NCBI RefSeq assembly: GCF_017921895.1
Contig: NZ_JAFIDN010000016.1
Coordinates: 1 to 47,853 of the forward strand
Origin: Natronogracilivirga saccharolytica
GTDB lineage: Bacteria > Bacteroidota > Rhodothermia > Balneolales > Natronogracilivirgulaceae
DNA length: 47,853 nucleotides
Direction of reading: 5' to 3'
Within the stretch, counting starts at the first letter, position 1. Every line of letters begins with the position of its first letter. A program made the position numbers and the translations under genes. The notes under the pieces were generated by a model. It ran no database searches. It was not told the origin of the DNA and saw only the letters and a list, made by a program, of their open reading frames with translations. Positions 1 to 8,823 of this stretch are shown in pieces.

Positions 1-108
1 TTGTTAGTGCAGGTTATTGAGCTGGTAGGCAGGTTTTACCAGACTCATCCATGGTTACAAGCCTTTCCTAATGAACAGGAAGGGATTAGTATGAACTCCG
101 AAAGTTGA
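1..108 (+). CDS. C-terminal fragment of a repeated ORF, probably a transposase
   Basis: Frame 1 is open from the window edge to TGA at 106-108 and encodes the last 35 residues of a protein (starts LLVQVIELVG, ends ISMNSES). The same C-terminus is encoded on the minus strand at the right edge. I do not recognise the family. Its presence in two identical copies and the closeness of the stop codon to the repeat boundary suggest an insertion-sequence transposase. The 5' part lies outside the window. Confidence 0.5.
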   Translation: MLVQVIELVGRFYQTHPWLQAFPNEQEGISMNSES

Positions 109-111
109 GTA
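1..111 (+). repeat. Left copy of a 111-bp inverted repeat (end of a mobile element)
   Basis: Bases 1-111 are the exact reverse complement of 47726-47836 as read by eye. The copy carries the 3' end of an open reading frame (stop TGA at 106-108) and stops matching three bases after that stop codon. A coding repeat found twice with an abrupt end fits an insertion sequence terminus. The element runs off the window to the left. Confidence 0.8.
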
Positions 112-118
112 GTGAAGC

Positions 119-167
119 TTACATAAGAAAGTCGTCCGGGGCCAGACGACTTTCCAGTTCTATGTAA
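119..167 (-). terminator. Strong hairpin after the isomerase-like gene
   Basis: A perfect 10-bp stem (127-136 with 145-154, loop of 8) lies inside a second inverted repeat, TTACATA (119-125) with TATGTAA (161-167). It starts about 45 bases downstream of the minus-strand gene that stops at 213. No clear U-run follows, so it may be a terminator or an mRNA 3' stabiliser. Confidence 0.5.
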
Positions 168-212
168 AACATTATAGCAGATTTGATCTGCGTTTCATAA
201 TGACCTTGAGAA

Positions 213-1088
213 TCAGTATGTCAAGCTTGTTATATATTCATAGCTTTTAGGAACACTTGTTTTGACATCTTCAACTTCATCTTCAAGATAAAAGTATTCG
301 ATATTAGAATCCTGGGCTGCGACCAGAAGTGATTTAAAATCAACCTGTCCTTCTCCCAAGACAACCATGTGTTCACTTGGAGCACGTCCTGACAGGTCAC
401 CTTCTACACCTTCGGCCAAGTCTTTAAGATGCACTGTTTTGAAGCGGTCCGGGTACCGCTCTACTAATTCGACAGGATCATGACCCGGCCACACTACCCA
501 AAAAACATCCAGTTGAAAATTGACATATTCCGGATTTGTATTTTGAACAATGTAGTCGAAAAGTGTACCATCTTCATATTCTCTGAACTCATAGCCATGG
601 TTATGATATGAAAACAGCAAGTCCCGTTCCTTTAGTTGTCTTCCAAATTGATTGAAATCATTAACCGCACTTCTGGCATCCTCTATGTCAAAGGGGCTGT
701 CATGTGGTATTGTGGCAACTCTCACATGACGCGCACCTAATATGTGTGCCTCCTCGGCAACGCGATCAATATCCTCGAGCAGATCGTCATAACCAACACC
801 ATAGGAGGTGCATCTCATCCCTCTTTCATCGAGTAAATCACGAATTTCCTGTGCTGTTTTACCAAATAAATTTGAAAACTCAATATTGGTAACCCCCATC
901 TCCTTAATGAAGTCCAGCGTTCCAGTAAAGTCTTCTTCAAACTCATGGCGAAAAGTAAATGAGACAACACCAGGATCCGATAACAGTTGTTGCCCTTCTG
1001 TATTTTCTGTCTCACGTTCGGTATTGCAGGACAGTGTAAGGAATATTAGAAGAAAGAAAATTGCGAGTAGATTCAGTTGTATTTTCAT
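213..1088 (-). CDS. Sugar phosphate isomerase/epimerase-like TIM-barrel lipoprotein
   Basis: This 291-residue protein has a lipoprotein signal (hydrophobic residues 6-20, then Cys21 after LTLS), so it is probably anchored in an envelope membrane. The rest resembles the xylose-isomerase-like TIM barrel (AP endonuclease 2 family). Visible candidate metal or active-site positions are Glu70, the HNH at 162-164, Asp194, His220 in VHLKD, the GEG at 245-247 and Glu269. Exported members of this family occur in sugar-degrading Bacteroidota, usually without a known substrate. It is transcribed away from the operon-like blocks and sits next to a repeat copy. Isomerisation of a sugar or sugar acid in the periplasm is inferred from fold only. 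Confidence 0.7.
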   Translation of the reverse strand: MKIQLNLLAIFFLLIFLTLSCNTERETENTEGQQLLSDPGVVSFTFRHEFEEDFTGTLDFIKEMGVTNIEFSNLFGKTAQEIRDLLDERGMRCTSYGVGYDDLLEDIDRVAEEAHILGARHVRVATIPHDSPFDIEDARSAVNDFNQFGRQLKERDLLFSYHNHGYEFREYEDGTLFDYIVQNTNPEYVNFQLDVFWVVWPGHDPVELVERYPDRFKTVHLKDLAEGVEGDLSGRAPSEHMVVLGEGQVDFKSLLVAAQDSNIEYFYLEDEVEDVKTSVPKSYEYITSLTY

Positions 1089-1171
1089 AATAAGATGATT
1101 TGAGTGTAAGGTTGTTAAATTATTTTTTTGTGAAAAACTCTCGGTTTTAAAAACTGTGATTTTTCGGTTGG

Positions 1172-2410
1172 TTACTTGATTAGGGTCATGGTTTGAGATA
1201 ACGTAGTCCCATTAGACTTTATCCGATATACGTAGGTTCCACTTGAGAGACCCAGTTTATTCGAGTCGAAGAGAACAGAGTGGCTTCCGGCACTCTGAGC
1301 TTCATCAATCAACGTCGTTATCTTCTGACCGTATGTATCATAAACCGTGAGAGTCACGTGCCCGGCGGACTCCAAATCATACTTTATGTTGGTTTCCGGA
1401 TTAAAGGGGTTGGGAAAGTTATCATGAAGTGTAATGCTTTCGGGATTTGTGTGATTCTGATCAGAACTTGTTGTTGCCCTTTCTCTGTAATTAAGTTCAA
1501 TATTCTGCCCATGCCATGAATGACCTCGATCAAAAGCATCAGTTTCAAGTTCTATTTTATCTGAATAGAATCGAGCATGCATGATACCTGTAGGTTCATC
1601 AGATCCTGGATTCCCCCCGTTTGCCGGCTGATTGACAAGATGGACACCGTCCTCTTTTAAAAGATCCCATCTGTGTGAATGACCAAATATGTAAGATTTT
1701 ACATGGTCATAAGGCACTATTACATCATAAAATTTATCATAATCCATAAGGCCACGATCTATATTAGGCCATGGGTAATGGTGTCCTAAGATGTTGACCG
1801 GTTTATCATTATATTGTTTTAGAGCAGAATCGAGCCAGTGCAGTTGTACAGATCCAAGGATGCCAGATGTTTCATTTACCTGGTCGAGCGTGTCCAACAA
1901 AAAGAGATACACATAAGGAGTCTCCAGTACTTCTATATGACGATTTCGAACAGGTACTTCTTCCGGGATTTTTTCCGGGAAAACTTCGTAAAAGTTTGAT
2001 CTTTTGTCATGGTTTCCCATTGTGATATAAACTGATATTCCTGCATCTGACAAAGGTTTTAACACAGATACCAAATGCTCGTATGCCTCGATTCTTCCAG
2101 CGACGTTGGCTGCATCTCCATTGATAATTACTGCGGAAGGCTGAGGACCCTCTCTCTCCAAAATCCTTTTTACCATAGAGCTATTTATGTCCATCATTTT
2201 ATTCCCTTCACGATTTGATAAGTCCGGGTTCGCATCTATATGCGTATCGGCAATCAGAACAAAATAATTGGGATCAACTTCTCCTGCATCGTATTGGGAA
2301 AGTTCTTTTCCCGGCAATACGCCTGGAATTCCAAGAAGGAATCCGGTTGCAGCAGTTGTAGTTGAAGTCAAAAACTTGCGACGGCTCACGGATGGAATTT
2401 TGACAGGCAT
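1172..2410 (-). CDS. Secreted metallophosphoesterase with Tat-like signal and T9SS tail
   Basis: The 412-residue protein starts with a twin-arginine-like signal (SRRKF at 9-13, hydrophobic stretch to about 33). A calcineurin-like phosphoesterase domain follows, with DTHID (55-59), GD (98-99), GNHD (132-135), GHH (209-211) and GHSH (243-246), the full set of metal-binding motifs. From about residue 330 there is a T9SS type A sorting domain with FPNPFNP. It would act outside the cell or on the surface as a phosphohydrolase; the substrate is unknown. A LacI-type operator lies 85 bases upstream of the start, which ties it to the uronate regulon. The combination of a Tat-like signal with a T9SS tail is unusual. 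Confidence 0.85.
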   Translation of the reverse strand: MPVKIPSVSRRKFLTSTTTAATGFLLGIPGVLPGKELSQYDAGEVDPNYFVLIADTHIDANPDLSNREGNKMMDINSSMVKRILEREGPQPSAVIINGDAANVAGRIEAYEHLVSVLKPLSDAGISVYITMGNHDKRSNFYEVFPEKIPEEVPVRNRHIEVLETPYVYLFLLDTLDQVNETSGILGSVQLHWLDSALKQYNDKPVNILGHHYPWPNIDRGLMDYDKFYDVIVPYDHVKSYIFGHSHRWDLLKEDGVHLVNQPANGGNPGSDEPTGIMHARFYSDKIELETDAFDRGHSWHGQNIELNYRERATTSSDQNHTNPESITLHDNFPNPFNPETNIKYDLESAGHVTLTVYDTYGQKITTLIDEAQSAGSHSVLFDSNKLGLSSGTYVYRIKSNGTTLSQTMTLIK

Positions 2411-3018
2411 ATTTGCTTATTCGTTTTAAGCTTTTAGGGTTTAACGATTCTAAAAGACTTGATAGACACACAAAAAGGTTGCAATTCTCATAGTACTTAA
2501 ACGCTTAAGTAAACAACAATTTTTTTCAATGAATAACAAGAGCCGAATCTTGCTCTATTTTCAACTATCTGGCTCAAATAACTTTATCAATTTACATTAA
2601 TCACAGAGTTTGACTGTAAGGATTGCATTTGCACCAGAGATTAATAAATTCAACAAAAGTCACAAAATGAATCCAAGCTTAAAGTTTTAGCCTGGCGTTT
2701 TTGACCTGACTGATTTCACCAAAAAAACCGAAGCTCGATAGCTCGATGAAGATGCCAACAAAAATGTGCGCATAATTTTTACGGTAACTTTACCGATAAA
2801 GCTTGCGGTTCCAAAAAAAATTGATTAAATATATTCTAAGAGCTGAATTTTAATATTAGAATTCCTTTTTAAAAAAATGACTGAATTTTCTCCGGGGTTT
2901 AATAACTCATCTTCTAATGGTCATTTGACTGTCATCCGCAGAGGTGAGGTTACCGGTTTTGATTATTATACATTCGCAATTACACAAATCATATTGTCAT
3001 GCATAAGCTCATATTGTC
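2411..3018. other. Divergent intergenic region with operator and duplicated start site
   Basis: This 608-bp AT-rich gap separates the minus-strand phosphoesterase from the plus-strand TonB receptor. It holds the operator at 2495-2510 and the first copy of the 20-bp tandem repeat at 2990-3029. I see no convincing gene in it. Promoters for both flanking genes must lie here, but none is clear. Confidence 0.6.
2495..2510. promoter_or_regulatory. LacI-type operator upstream of the phosphoesterase
   Basis: The sequence is ACTTAAACGCTTAAGT: perfect 6-bp arms (ACTTAA/TTAAGT) around a central aCGc. It matches the sites at 30978, 38249 and 38555. A central CG step flanked by TTAA arms is typical for LacI/GalR-family repressors, and a member of that family is encoded at 46586. 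Confidence 0.7.
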
Positions 3019-3029
3019 ATGCATAAGCT
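2990..3029 (+). repeat. Perfect 20-bp tandem duplication over the TonB receptor start codon
   Basis: The 20-mer CATATTGTCATGCATAAGCT occurs twice without a gap (2990-3009 and 3010-3029). Each copy contains ATGCATAAGCT. The second ATG (3019) starts the receptor. The first (2999) opens a 10-codon reading frame in another frame that ends with TAG at 3029-3031, inside the receptor gene. Confidence 0.9.
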
Positions 3030-5952
3030 AGGTATAAAAGCTCTTCAAAAACTAAGATTACTTACGCTGTTAACCTCCTGTCTGCTGATTGCATTCGGGG
3101 CAAAAGCGACTTTTGCCGGCGAGGCCGGTCCATTTGCAGAAGCGACTTCCATGGAAGAAGAGCACGGATCGGTTACCGGCAGCGTTGTGGACGCTTCCAC
3201 TGACGAAACACTTCCCGGGGCCAATGTTGTACTGAAAAATACGTCAATAGGTGCCTCAACTGATGATGACGGCAATTTTACTCTTCGCAGACTTCCGGCA
3301 GGTGAGCAAACCCTGGAGATTCGTTACCTGGGATATGACAGAAAGGAAATTCAGGTTGAGGTTGTAGCTGATGAAACTATAGAACTGAACATCCAATTGA
3401 CCCCGGACCATGTTGAAGGCGAGGAAGTGATCATTCATACCCAGGCTCTGGGTCAGGCGCGGGCTATTCGCCAGCAACTCGGTTCTAATACGATAATGAA
3501 CGTAGTTTCTGAGACCCGGCTCCGTGAGTTGCCTGATGCCAATGCAGCCGAATCCATCGGCCGCTTGCCCGGGGTGTCGGTACTGCGGGATGCCGGTGAA
3601 GGGCAACGAATAGCTATTCGGGGTCTGGGCCCTGAATATAGTTCGATTACCATAGATGGCAATCAGATACCGGGAACACATGAGGACAGGTCCGTTGATT
3701 TGAGTATGATTTCGCCTGATATGCTGGCAGGTATTGAAGTGTATAAAACCATACGACCGGATATGGATGCTGATGCCATCGGAGGTTCTGTGAACTTCAG
3801 GATGGGCGGAGCTCCGGAAGAAACCCAATACCGCTTGAGTGCAGAGGGCGGGTACAATAACCATATTTCAGAAGTCAGCAACTACAAAATAAACTTTCGC
3901 GGAAATGACCGTTTTTTGGATAACCGTCTTGGCGTAATGGTTTCAGCTAATGTTCAGCAGGTAGATCGCAGCTCTCATGAACTTGCGGCAAACTATCAAG
4001 TGGAGCGGGATCGCCGGCCGGGAGAACCGCACGCACCTGTTAGTATTAATACACTGCGACTTCATGACAATAGTAACACCCGTCAGCGTTACAGCGGGGG
4101 GGTGTCACTGGACTGGGAGATGGAGAACAGCCACTTTTTCTTCAACAACACCTATAATTATCAGAACAGAGACGAAATAACCCAGCAGCGCCGATACAGT
4201 TTGGATAACAACAGACAGGAATGGTGGCCTCGTCATATTGAAAGAGAAATTGCCACGTTGAATTCCACTCTGGCCGGTCAGCATGACTGGAACGTGGTTC
4301 AGGTGGACTGGCGGCTGAACCGCAGTGTTACAACCAATGAAACACCATATGACAATCAGGCAAGGTTTTCAGAATCCAGCGCACTTGATCGGTCAGGGGT
4401 GAATTTACAGGAAATGCCCACAAAAGAACTGCCCGGCCTGGCTCATAACAGGATTGAACGGTCCAATCTTGAAGCACTGATACATCAGAATTCAGAGCGA
4501 AGACAGGAAAATCTTACCGCTTCTCTTGATTTGGAGTTTCCCGTTGTCGTTGGTAGACATATTTCCGGAAATTTTAAGTTTGGAGGTAAACACTATAACA
4601 ACTTCCGCGACCGCGAGACCACCGGTTATCAGGTGTTTCAATGGGAAATACCCGATCTTTACGGTATTGAAGGGATGCCCTTTGAGTGGGAGGTTGATGA
4701 TGCAGGAAGAGCGCTCATGGCTCCCTTTATTGAGGATCCTGATCACAGCTATACAATACTGGATGGTGACTATGAAATGGCTTTCATTCCCTCGATTAGT
4801 ACAGTTAATCAAATGTGGGATGATTATCGCGATGAGTACAGAACGATTCTGTATCCCCGCTTTAATGATTACGAGGCAAGAGAGCGAATTTCATCCGGTT
4901 ATGTGATGACGGAACTCAACATTGGCCCCCGTTTAATGATCCTGCCGGGTGTTCGCTACGAATATGAGCATTCCGATTATACCGCCATGGTGGGAACGTT
5001 TCAAAACAATCCGGAAGATATAGATGAGGAGCAGATGCAAGAAGATTTCAGAGATTCCACGGAATCGCGGAATATGGGCATGTGGTTTCCAATGGTCCAG
5101 GCACGATATCAAGTAACTTCCTGGATGGATATCAGGGCTGCCCGCACTGTAACAACCTCCCGTCCTTCATTCGGCAATGTTTCTCCACAGTTCAGGATTG
5201 ATTATGATGGCGGAAACGTCAACAGGGCTAACACGCAGATAAACCCATTGCGATCTACCAATTATGACCTGTTTCTGACCCTGCACCATAACCGATTCGG
5301 TTTGTTCACGGTTGGAGCATTTTATAAGGAAGTAGAAGATGTGATATACCAGCGCAACGCAAACATAATCGACCCCGAGGCCAAGGGGTTACCAGACAAC
5401 ACGCGACTTTTCAGGATCAGTGAACCGGTCAATAATGAAAATATGACCGAAGTCAGGGGTTTTGAGGTAGAATGGCAAAGTAACCTGACCCATTTGCCCT
5501 CACCATTCAATGGGCTGGTCGTCAATGCCAACTACTCACGTTTCCATTCCGAAGCGCACTATCATGGTTTTGAATTTGAACGAACTGCGGAAGGAATTGT
5601 AGGAGTAGATACCTTCCGGACGGCCCCGATGGTACACCAGGCTGACCATATCGCGAATGTTTCGCTGGGATATGACTATGGAGGCTTTTCTGCCCGTGTT
5701 TCCATGCAGTATCAGGGGGCTACGTTGCGGTCCATTGGAAGCCGGCCTGAAACGGATCAATATACTGATGAATATCTGCGATTTGATGCAAGCATTCGTC
5801 AGCGATTTTACAGTGATCAGCTTCACATTGTAGCCAACTTGCATAATATCACGAACCGGGAAGATCGTGCTTCTCAATTCACTTACGACAGACCCCGATC
5901 GATAGAATACTATGGAGCTGCGGTTGATTTAGGCGTAGAGTTCCGCTTTTAG
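3019..5952 (+). CDS. TonB-dependent outer-membrane receptor (no SusD partner)
   Basis: The protein has 977 residues. A signal peptide (1-33) is followed by a carboxypeptidase-regulatory-like beta-sandwich (about 50-127), a plug domain (about 150-265) and a 22-strand-type barrel ending in Phe (VDLGVEFRF). In the plug the blocks ITIDGN, SPDMLAGIEV and PDMDADAIGG are typical of the receptor class first described in Xanthomonas and Caulobacter that imports plant or algal oligosaccharides, rather than of classical SusC. No SusD follows. It probably carries the oligosaccharides made by the secreted proteins encoded next to it. The start at 3019 gives the full signal peptide but lies in the duplicated 20-mer and lacks a clear Shine-Dalgarno site. 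Confidence 0.92.
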   Translation: MHKLGIKALQKLRLLTLLTSCLLIAFGAKATFAGEAGPFAEATSMEEEHGSVTGSVVDASTDETLPGANVVLKNTSIGASTDDDGNFTLRRLPAGEQTLEIRYLGYDRKEIQVEVVADETIELNIQLTPDHVEGEEVIIHTQALGQARAIRQQLGSNTIMNVVSETRLRELPDANAAESIGRLPGVSVLRDAGEGQRIAIRGLGPEYSSITIDGNQIPGTHEDRSVDLSMISPDMLAGIEVYKTIRPDMDADAIGGSVNFRMGGAPEETQYRLSAEGGYNNHISEVSNYKINFRGNDRFLDNRLGVMVSANVQQVDRSSHELAANYQVERDRRPGEPHAPVSINTLRLHDNSNTRQRYSGGVSLDWEMENSHFFFNNTYNYQNRDEITQQRRYSLDNNRQEWWPRHIEREIATLNSTLAGQHDWNVVQVDWRLNRSVTTNETPYDNQARFSESSALDRSGVNLQEMPTKELPGLAHNRIERSNLEALIHQNSERRQENLTASLDLEFPVVVGRHISGNFKFGGKHYNNFRDRETTGYQVFQWEIPDLYGIEGMPFEWEVDDAGRALMAPFIEDPDHSYTILDGDYEMAFIPSISTVNQMWDDYRDEYRTILYPRFNDYEARERISSGYVMTELNIGPRLMILPGVRYEYEHSDYTAMVGTFQNNPEDIDEEQMQEDFRDSTESRNMGMWFPMVQARYQVTSWMDIRAARTVTTSRPSFGNVSPQFRIDYDGGNVNRANTQINPLRSTNYDLFLTLHHNRFGLFTVGAFYKEVEDVIYQRNANIIDPEAKGLPDNTRLFRISEPVNNENMTEVRGFEVEWQSNLTHLPSPFNGLVVNANYSRFHSEAHYHGFEFERTAEGIVGVDTFRTAPMVHQADHIANVSLGYDYGGFSARVSMQYQGATLRSIGSRPETDQYTDEYLRFDASIRQRFYSDQLHIVANLHNITNREDRASQFTYDRPRSIEYYGAAVDLGVEFRF

Positions 5953-6091
5953 TGGTATCTATTTACTGGCCGGTTAACTACAATGCAGATTCAGATAAAC
6001 CACTTCGAACAAACCATAACCAAAGTAAACAAGTAACTGTGTTGATACAGATTTATGCTACAGGTTTGCAATCTGTAACAAAACACATTTC

Positions 6092-6114
6092 ACATTGACG
6101 AAAAACGTCAATGT
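6092..6114 (+). terminator. Perfect hairpin between TonB receptor and beta-helix gene
   Basis: ACATTGACG (6092-6100) and CGTCAATGT (6106-6114) form a perfect 9-bp stem with an AAAAA loop, followed by TTTAT. It lies 140 bases after the receptor stop and 31 bases before the next start. It may be an intrinsic terminator or attenuator; as DNA it could also be a dyad binding site. Confidence 0.5.
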
Positions 6115-6144
6115 TTTATACCTGACAAATCAATCAATTGGAGT

Positions 6145-7980
6145 ATGAATATGATCTCTACAAATTCAAACTATCAACAGTTTGGTGGAAAATCTTCTGC
6201 TGTGCTGTTTTTCATTCTGATGTTTACAATTTTAATTGGAAGTCAGTCCCTGAAAGCAGAAGAACTGGAAAGAATTCATGTTGAACCGGACAACTTTCCA
6301 GCTGAGATTGATGCCTTGAATCTCGCCATTGAAGAGCATGGCGGTGATGTGGTTTATGTATTGGAAAACGGAGCAACTTATTTTATAGAAGCTTCATTGG
6401 CTTTTGATCATCCCCTTCGATTCGAAGCTGAAGAAGTGCCCAGTGACAATCCACCTATCATTAGAGCTGCTACAGACCTTGAGGGTTCGTCCAACAGAAT
6501 TGGTATGTACGAGGATGACTTGCATGCTCGAGGTATCTTTTTTTATGGCATAGATGATTTAGGGGGTAAAGAAACGAATCAAAGAACCACTGGTGAAGAC
6601 ATTCGTCTGGTGTACGAGCACTGTTATCTTATGGGTGGCAGTAACTACTTCTGGTGGCTTGGTGCTGAGGGTACCACCCTCATCATCGAAGATACGCAAC
6701 TCGCCAATGCAGGGCGGCACACAAGCGCCGGGAACCAGCGTTTTGTTGACTTGAGAGGAAATGATACCGATTCGGTAATTGTCAGAAATAGCAGTATTTA
6801 CAACCTGAGTTCGCATCTGCTTCGTTTGGGTGGTGCTATAGTTGATCATATCTATTTTGACCATGTAACAGTCACAAATTTCTATAATGTATTTGGTGGC
6901 GGTATAAACTTGAAACTGAGCCCGGATATTACCATCAAAAACAGCCTCTTTCAAAACGTACGGTTCGACGGAGCCTGGGAGTCCAAGGATCTCGTAGGTG
7001 ATGACGGGTATGAGTATGACGGTGAGCGATATGTCTCGCAATCAGGTATGTTCTGGACTCAGACATGGGAAGACTTTGAAGACGCGGATGATCCCGATCA
7101 GCCAACCGATGAGGATCGAAGTATTGTGATAAAGAATAACAATTTTGGCGGATTGCCCGATGAAGAAGTTTTGGCAGTGTGGGACGATATAAATGATGAA
7201 GAGAATTATGTTACCGATCCCCAATGGCTTTGGGATAATCCGGATATCGATCCAGAGCATCCGGCATGGGGAGCCAGGGATACCATAGAGGTTGTGCGTA
7301 CTAACTTGCCGGCTAAAGACAGTCTGCTTGTTGCCTGGCAAGAAGCAGAAAAACCTTGGGTGGATATCAGAAACAATATATACGAAAATGTAGATTTCGA
7401 GGATCCTCCTTCAAGTTTTGGGGAATCGGTCCGTGCCTGGTGGTTCGAAACATCACCTCCGCGGCACTATGACCGATGGGATGATATTGCGGACAACAGC
7501 GGACAACGCTTTTATCATCCTGCACCCGGCACTCCTGTTGACAGCGAGAATACAGCTGCATGGTTTAGGAACTTAGCCTATAACACGGATTCGCCTTCTT
7601 ATACACATGCTGAAAATAATTTCCCGGTAGGCAATCTGAACTTCTTCCCTGAGATGAGACAGCGTTGGGAAGAGGGGGATTATCCTACATCAGCTGATGA
7701 ACCTGAAAAGGTTGCAAAAGATTTTGAATTGGTGGGCAACTATCCTAATCCTTTCAATCCTACGACGAATATTGTGTTTGAACTTGGCGAAACAGCGGAT
7801 GTTCAGATGCAGGTATACAATGTGATTGGACAGCAAGTAGCTGCTATGGAATTAGGCAGAAAGAGTCAGGGCCGTCATGAAGTAACATTTGATGCCTCAG
7901 ATCTCAGTAGTGGTGTCTATTTGGTTAGAATGCATGCCAATGAACAGGTTCAAACGATACAGATGACATTGGTTAAGTAA
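6145..7980 (+). CDS. Secreted beta-helix protein with T9SS sorting domain
   Basis: This 611-residue protein has a signal peptide (hydrophobic 21-36) and a central region rich in beta-helix-like repeats (about 45-300: short strands with IIRAA, VIVRNSSI, IYFDHVTV, ITIKNSLF), as in pectate-lyase-like and chondroitinase-B-like right-handed helices. A long Asp/Glu/Trp-rich segment follows, then a T9SS tail (from about 525, YPNPFNP). I cannot assign a CAZy family or catalytic residues. Location next to the TonB receptor suggests polysaccharide binding or cleavage at the cell surface. GGAG at 6140-6143 has ideal spacing to the ATG at 6151, so the true start may be two codons later. Confidence 0.75.
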   Translation: MNMISTNSNYQQFGGKSSAVLFFILMFTILIGSQSLKAEELERIHVEPDNFPAEIDALNLAIEEHGGDVVYVLENGATYFIEASLAFDHPLRFEAEEVPSDNPPIIRAATDLEGSSNRIGMYEDDLHARGIFFYGIDDLGGKETNQRTTGEDIRLVYEHCYLMGGSNYFWWLGAEGTTLIIEDTQLANAGRHTSAGNQRFVDLRGNDTDSVIVRNSSIYNLSSHLLRLGGAIVDHIYFDHVTVTNFYNVFGGGINLKLSPDITIKNSLFQNVRFDGAWESKDLVGDDGYEYDGERYVSQSGMFWTQTWEDFEDADDPDQPTDEDRSIVIKNNNFGGLPDEEVLAVWDDINDEENYVTDPQWLWDNPDIDPEHPAWGARDTIEVVRTNLPAKDSLLVAWQEAEKPWVDIRNNIYENVDFEDPPSSFGESVRAWWFETSPPRHYDRWDDIADNSGQRFYHPAPGTPVDSENTAAWFRNLAYNTDSPSYTHAENNFPVGNLNFFPEMRQRWEEGDYPTSADEPEKVAKDFELVGNYPNPFNPTTNIVFELGETADVQMQVYNVIGQQVAAMELGRKSQGRHEVTFDASDLSSGVYLVRMHANEQVQTIQMTLVK

Positions 7981-7997
7981 CCAAATGATTTGATTAT

Positions 7998-8037
7998 AAG
8001 AATATCGCCAGCGGGTAATTTGGCTGGCGATGTTCTT
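7998..8037 (+). terminator. Intrinsic-terminator-like hairpin after the beta-helix gene
   Basis: AAGAATATCGCCAGC (7998-8012) pairs with GCTGGCGATGTTCTT (8023-8037): 15 pairs with one G-U, loop of 10. It begins 18 bases after the stop codon and is followed by AATTAATAA. This is a strong candidate terminator or mRNA-end structure. Confidence 0.65.
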
Positions 8038-8077
8038 AATTAATAATACATAACAGTCATTTTTAGTTAAGATCATT

Positions 8078-8662
8078 TTGAATTACATCATTTGGGTTCT
8101 GATAATTTCGCTCAATTTGCTTTTACATGCAGAGGGGAATAGTAATAAGCAGGACAAGGATTTGAAACAAGCGGTTTCTCCTGTTCTTGGTTTATTTAGC
8201 TCACTAGTCTCCAAGGAGCATAAACATGGCCATATCGACAACAATCTGGATAATGGTAATGATGCAAGATTTTCTCTGACAATATATTCAGAGCAAGACT
8301 CCACGGCTCTTTCAGGTTACTCGGAGTTTGGCAGAACGCCATCATCTTATTCAATTTATCTCAGATCTGATGATGGACGGTGTGCATTGCATTTTCTCAA
8401 TATGAAAACTCCGCTAAGACAGGATATATATCAAGTGGAGGAGAAAGAAGATGCGCGCACAGCCATGGTATGTGTGCTCAATGAAGCCGATCCGGTGGAA
8501 AGGATGGCCTCTATATCCGGAAAAGTTGAGATCACCAGAATTGAGAGAGAAATTATAGCCGGGAATTTTAGTATGATTTTGAAAGGTGGAGTAACAGAAA
8601 CCGAATATGAAATTTCCGGCCAATTCGAATCGCTGGATGATTTACAAAGTTTTGATTTATAA
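8078..8662 (+). CDS. Small exported protein of unknown function
   Basis: This frame of 194 codons begins at TTG (8078) with a signal-peptide-like stretch (NYIIWVLIISLNLLLHAEG); there is no ATG in the N-terminal half. The mature part is polar and predicted rich in beta strands, with an alternating pattern near the C-terminus (ISGKVEITRI, GNFSMILKGG, YEISGQF) like small secreted beta-sandwich or lipocalin-like proteins. I recognise no family. It lies between two T9SS cargo genes in the same direction, separated by hairpins on both sides. The weak start and low conservation signals leave some doubt, but the unbroken frame and signal peptide favour a real gene. Confidence 0.55.
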   Translation: MNYIIWVLIISLNLLLHAEGNSNKQDKDLKQAVSPVLGLFSSLVSKEHKHGHIDNNLDNGNDARFSLTIYSEQDSTALSGYSEFGRTPSSYSIYLRSDDGRCALHFLNMKTPLRQDIYQVEEKEDARTAMVCVLNEADPVERMASISGKVEITRIEREIIAGNFSMILKGGVTETEYEISGQFESLDDLQSFDL

Positions 8663-8683
8663 AAAAGACAAGCTGAGTTCTAT

Positions 8684-8699
8684 GTCTGGCAGCACAGAC
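8684..8699 (+). terminator. Weak terminator-like hairpin
   Basis: GTCTG (8684-8688) and CAGAC (8695-8699) flank a 6-base loop and are followed by TTTATTTTATG. The stem is only 5 bp, so this is a weak candidate. Confidence 0.25.
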
Positions 8700-8823
8700 T
8701 TTATTTTATGTAAGAGCTTATAGGTATAGGGCAAGGAGTTGCTATAAGCATGTCTTAAAAATTTGCAACAACCATGCAAAAAGCTAAATAAAACAAAAAC
8801 AAAAGCAATAAAGAGGTTTGATC

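Noticed and set aside
2946-3000. Possible fourth copy of the REP-like/leader repeat before the TonB receptor
   Set aside because: Only short pieces (GATTA, ATAC, AATTACA) agree and spacing differs; this is close to chance in AT-rich DNA.
3256-3864. Minus-strand open frame of 202 codons under the TonB receptor
   Set aside because: It is a shadow of the receptor gene with no signal or domain.
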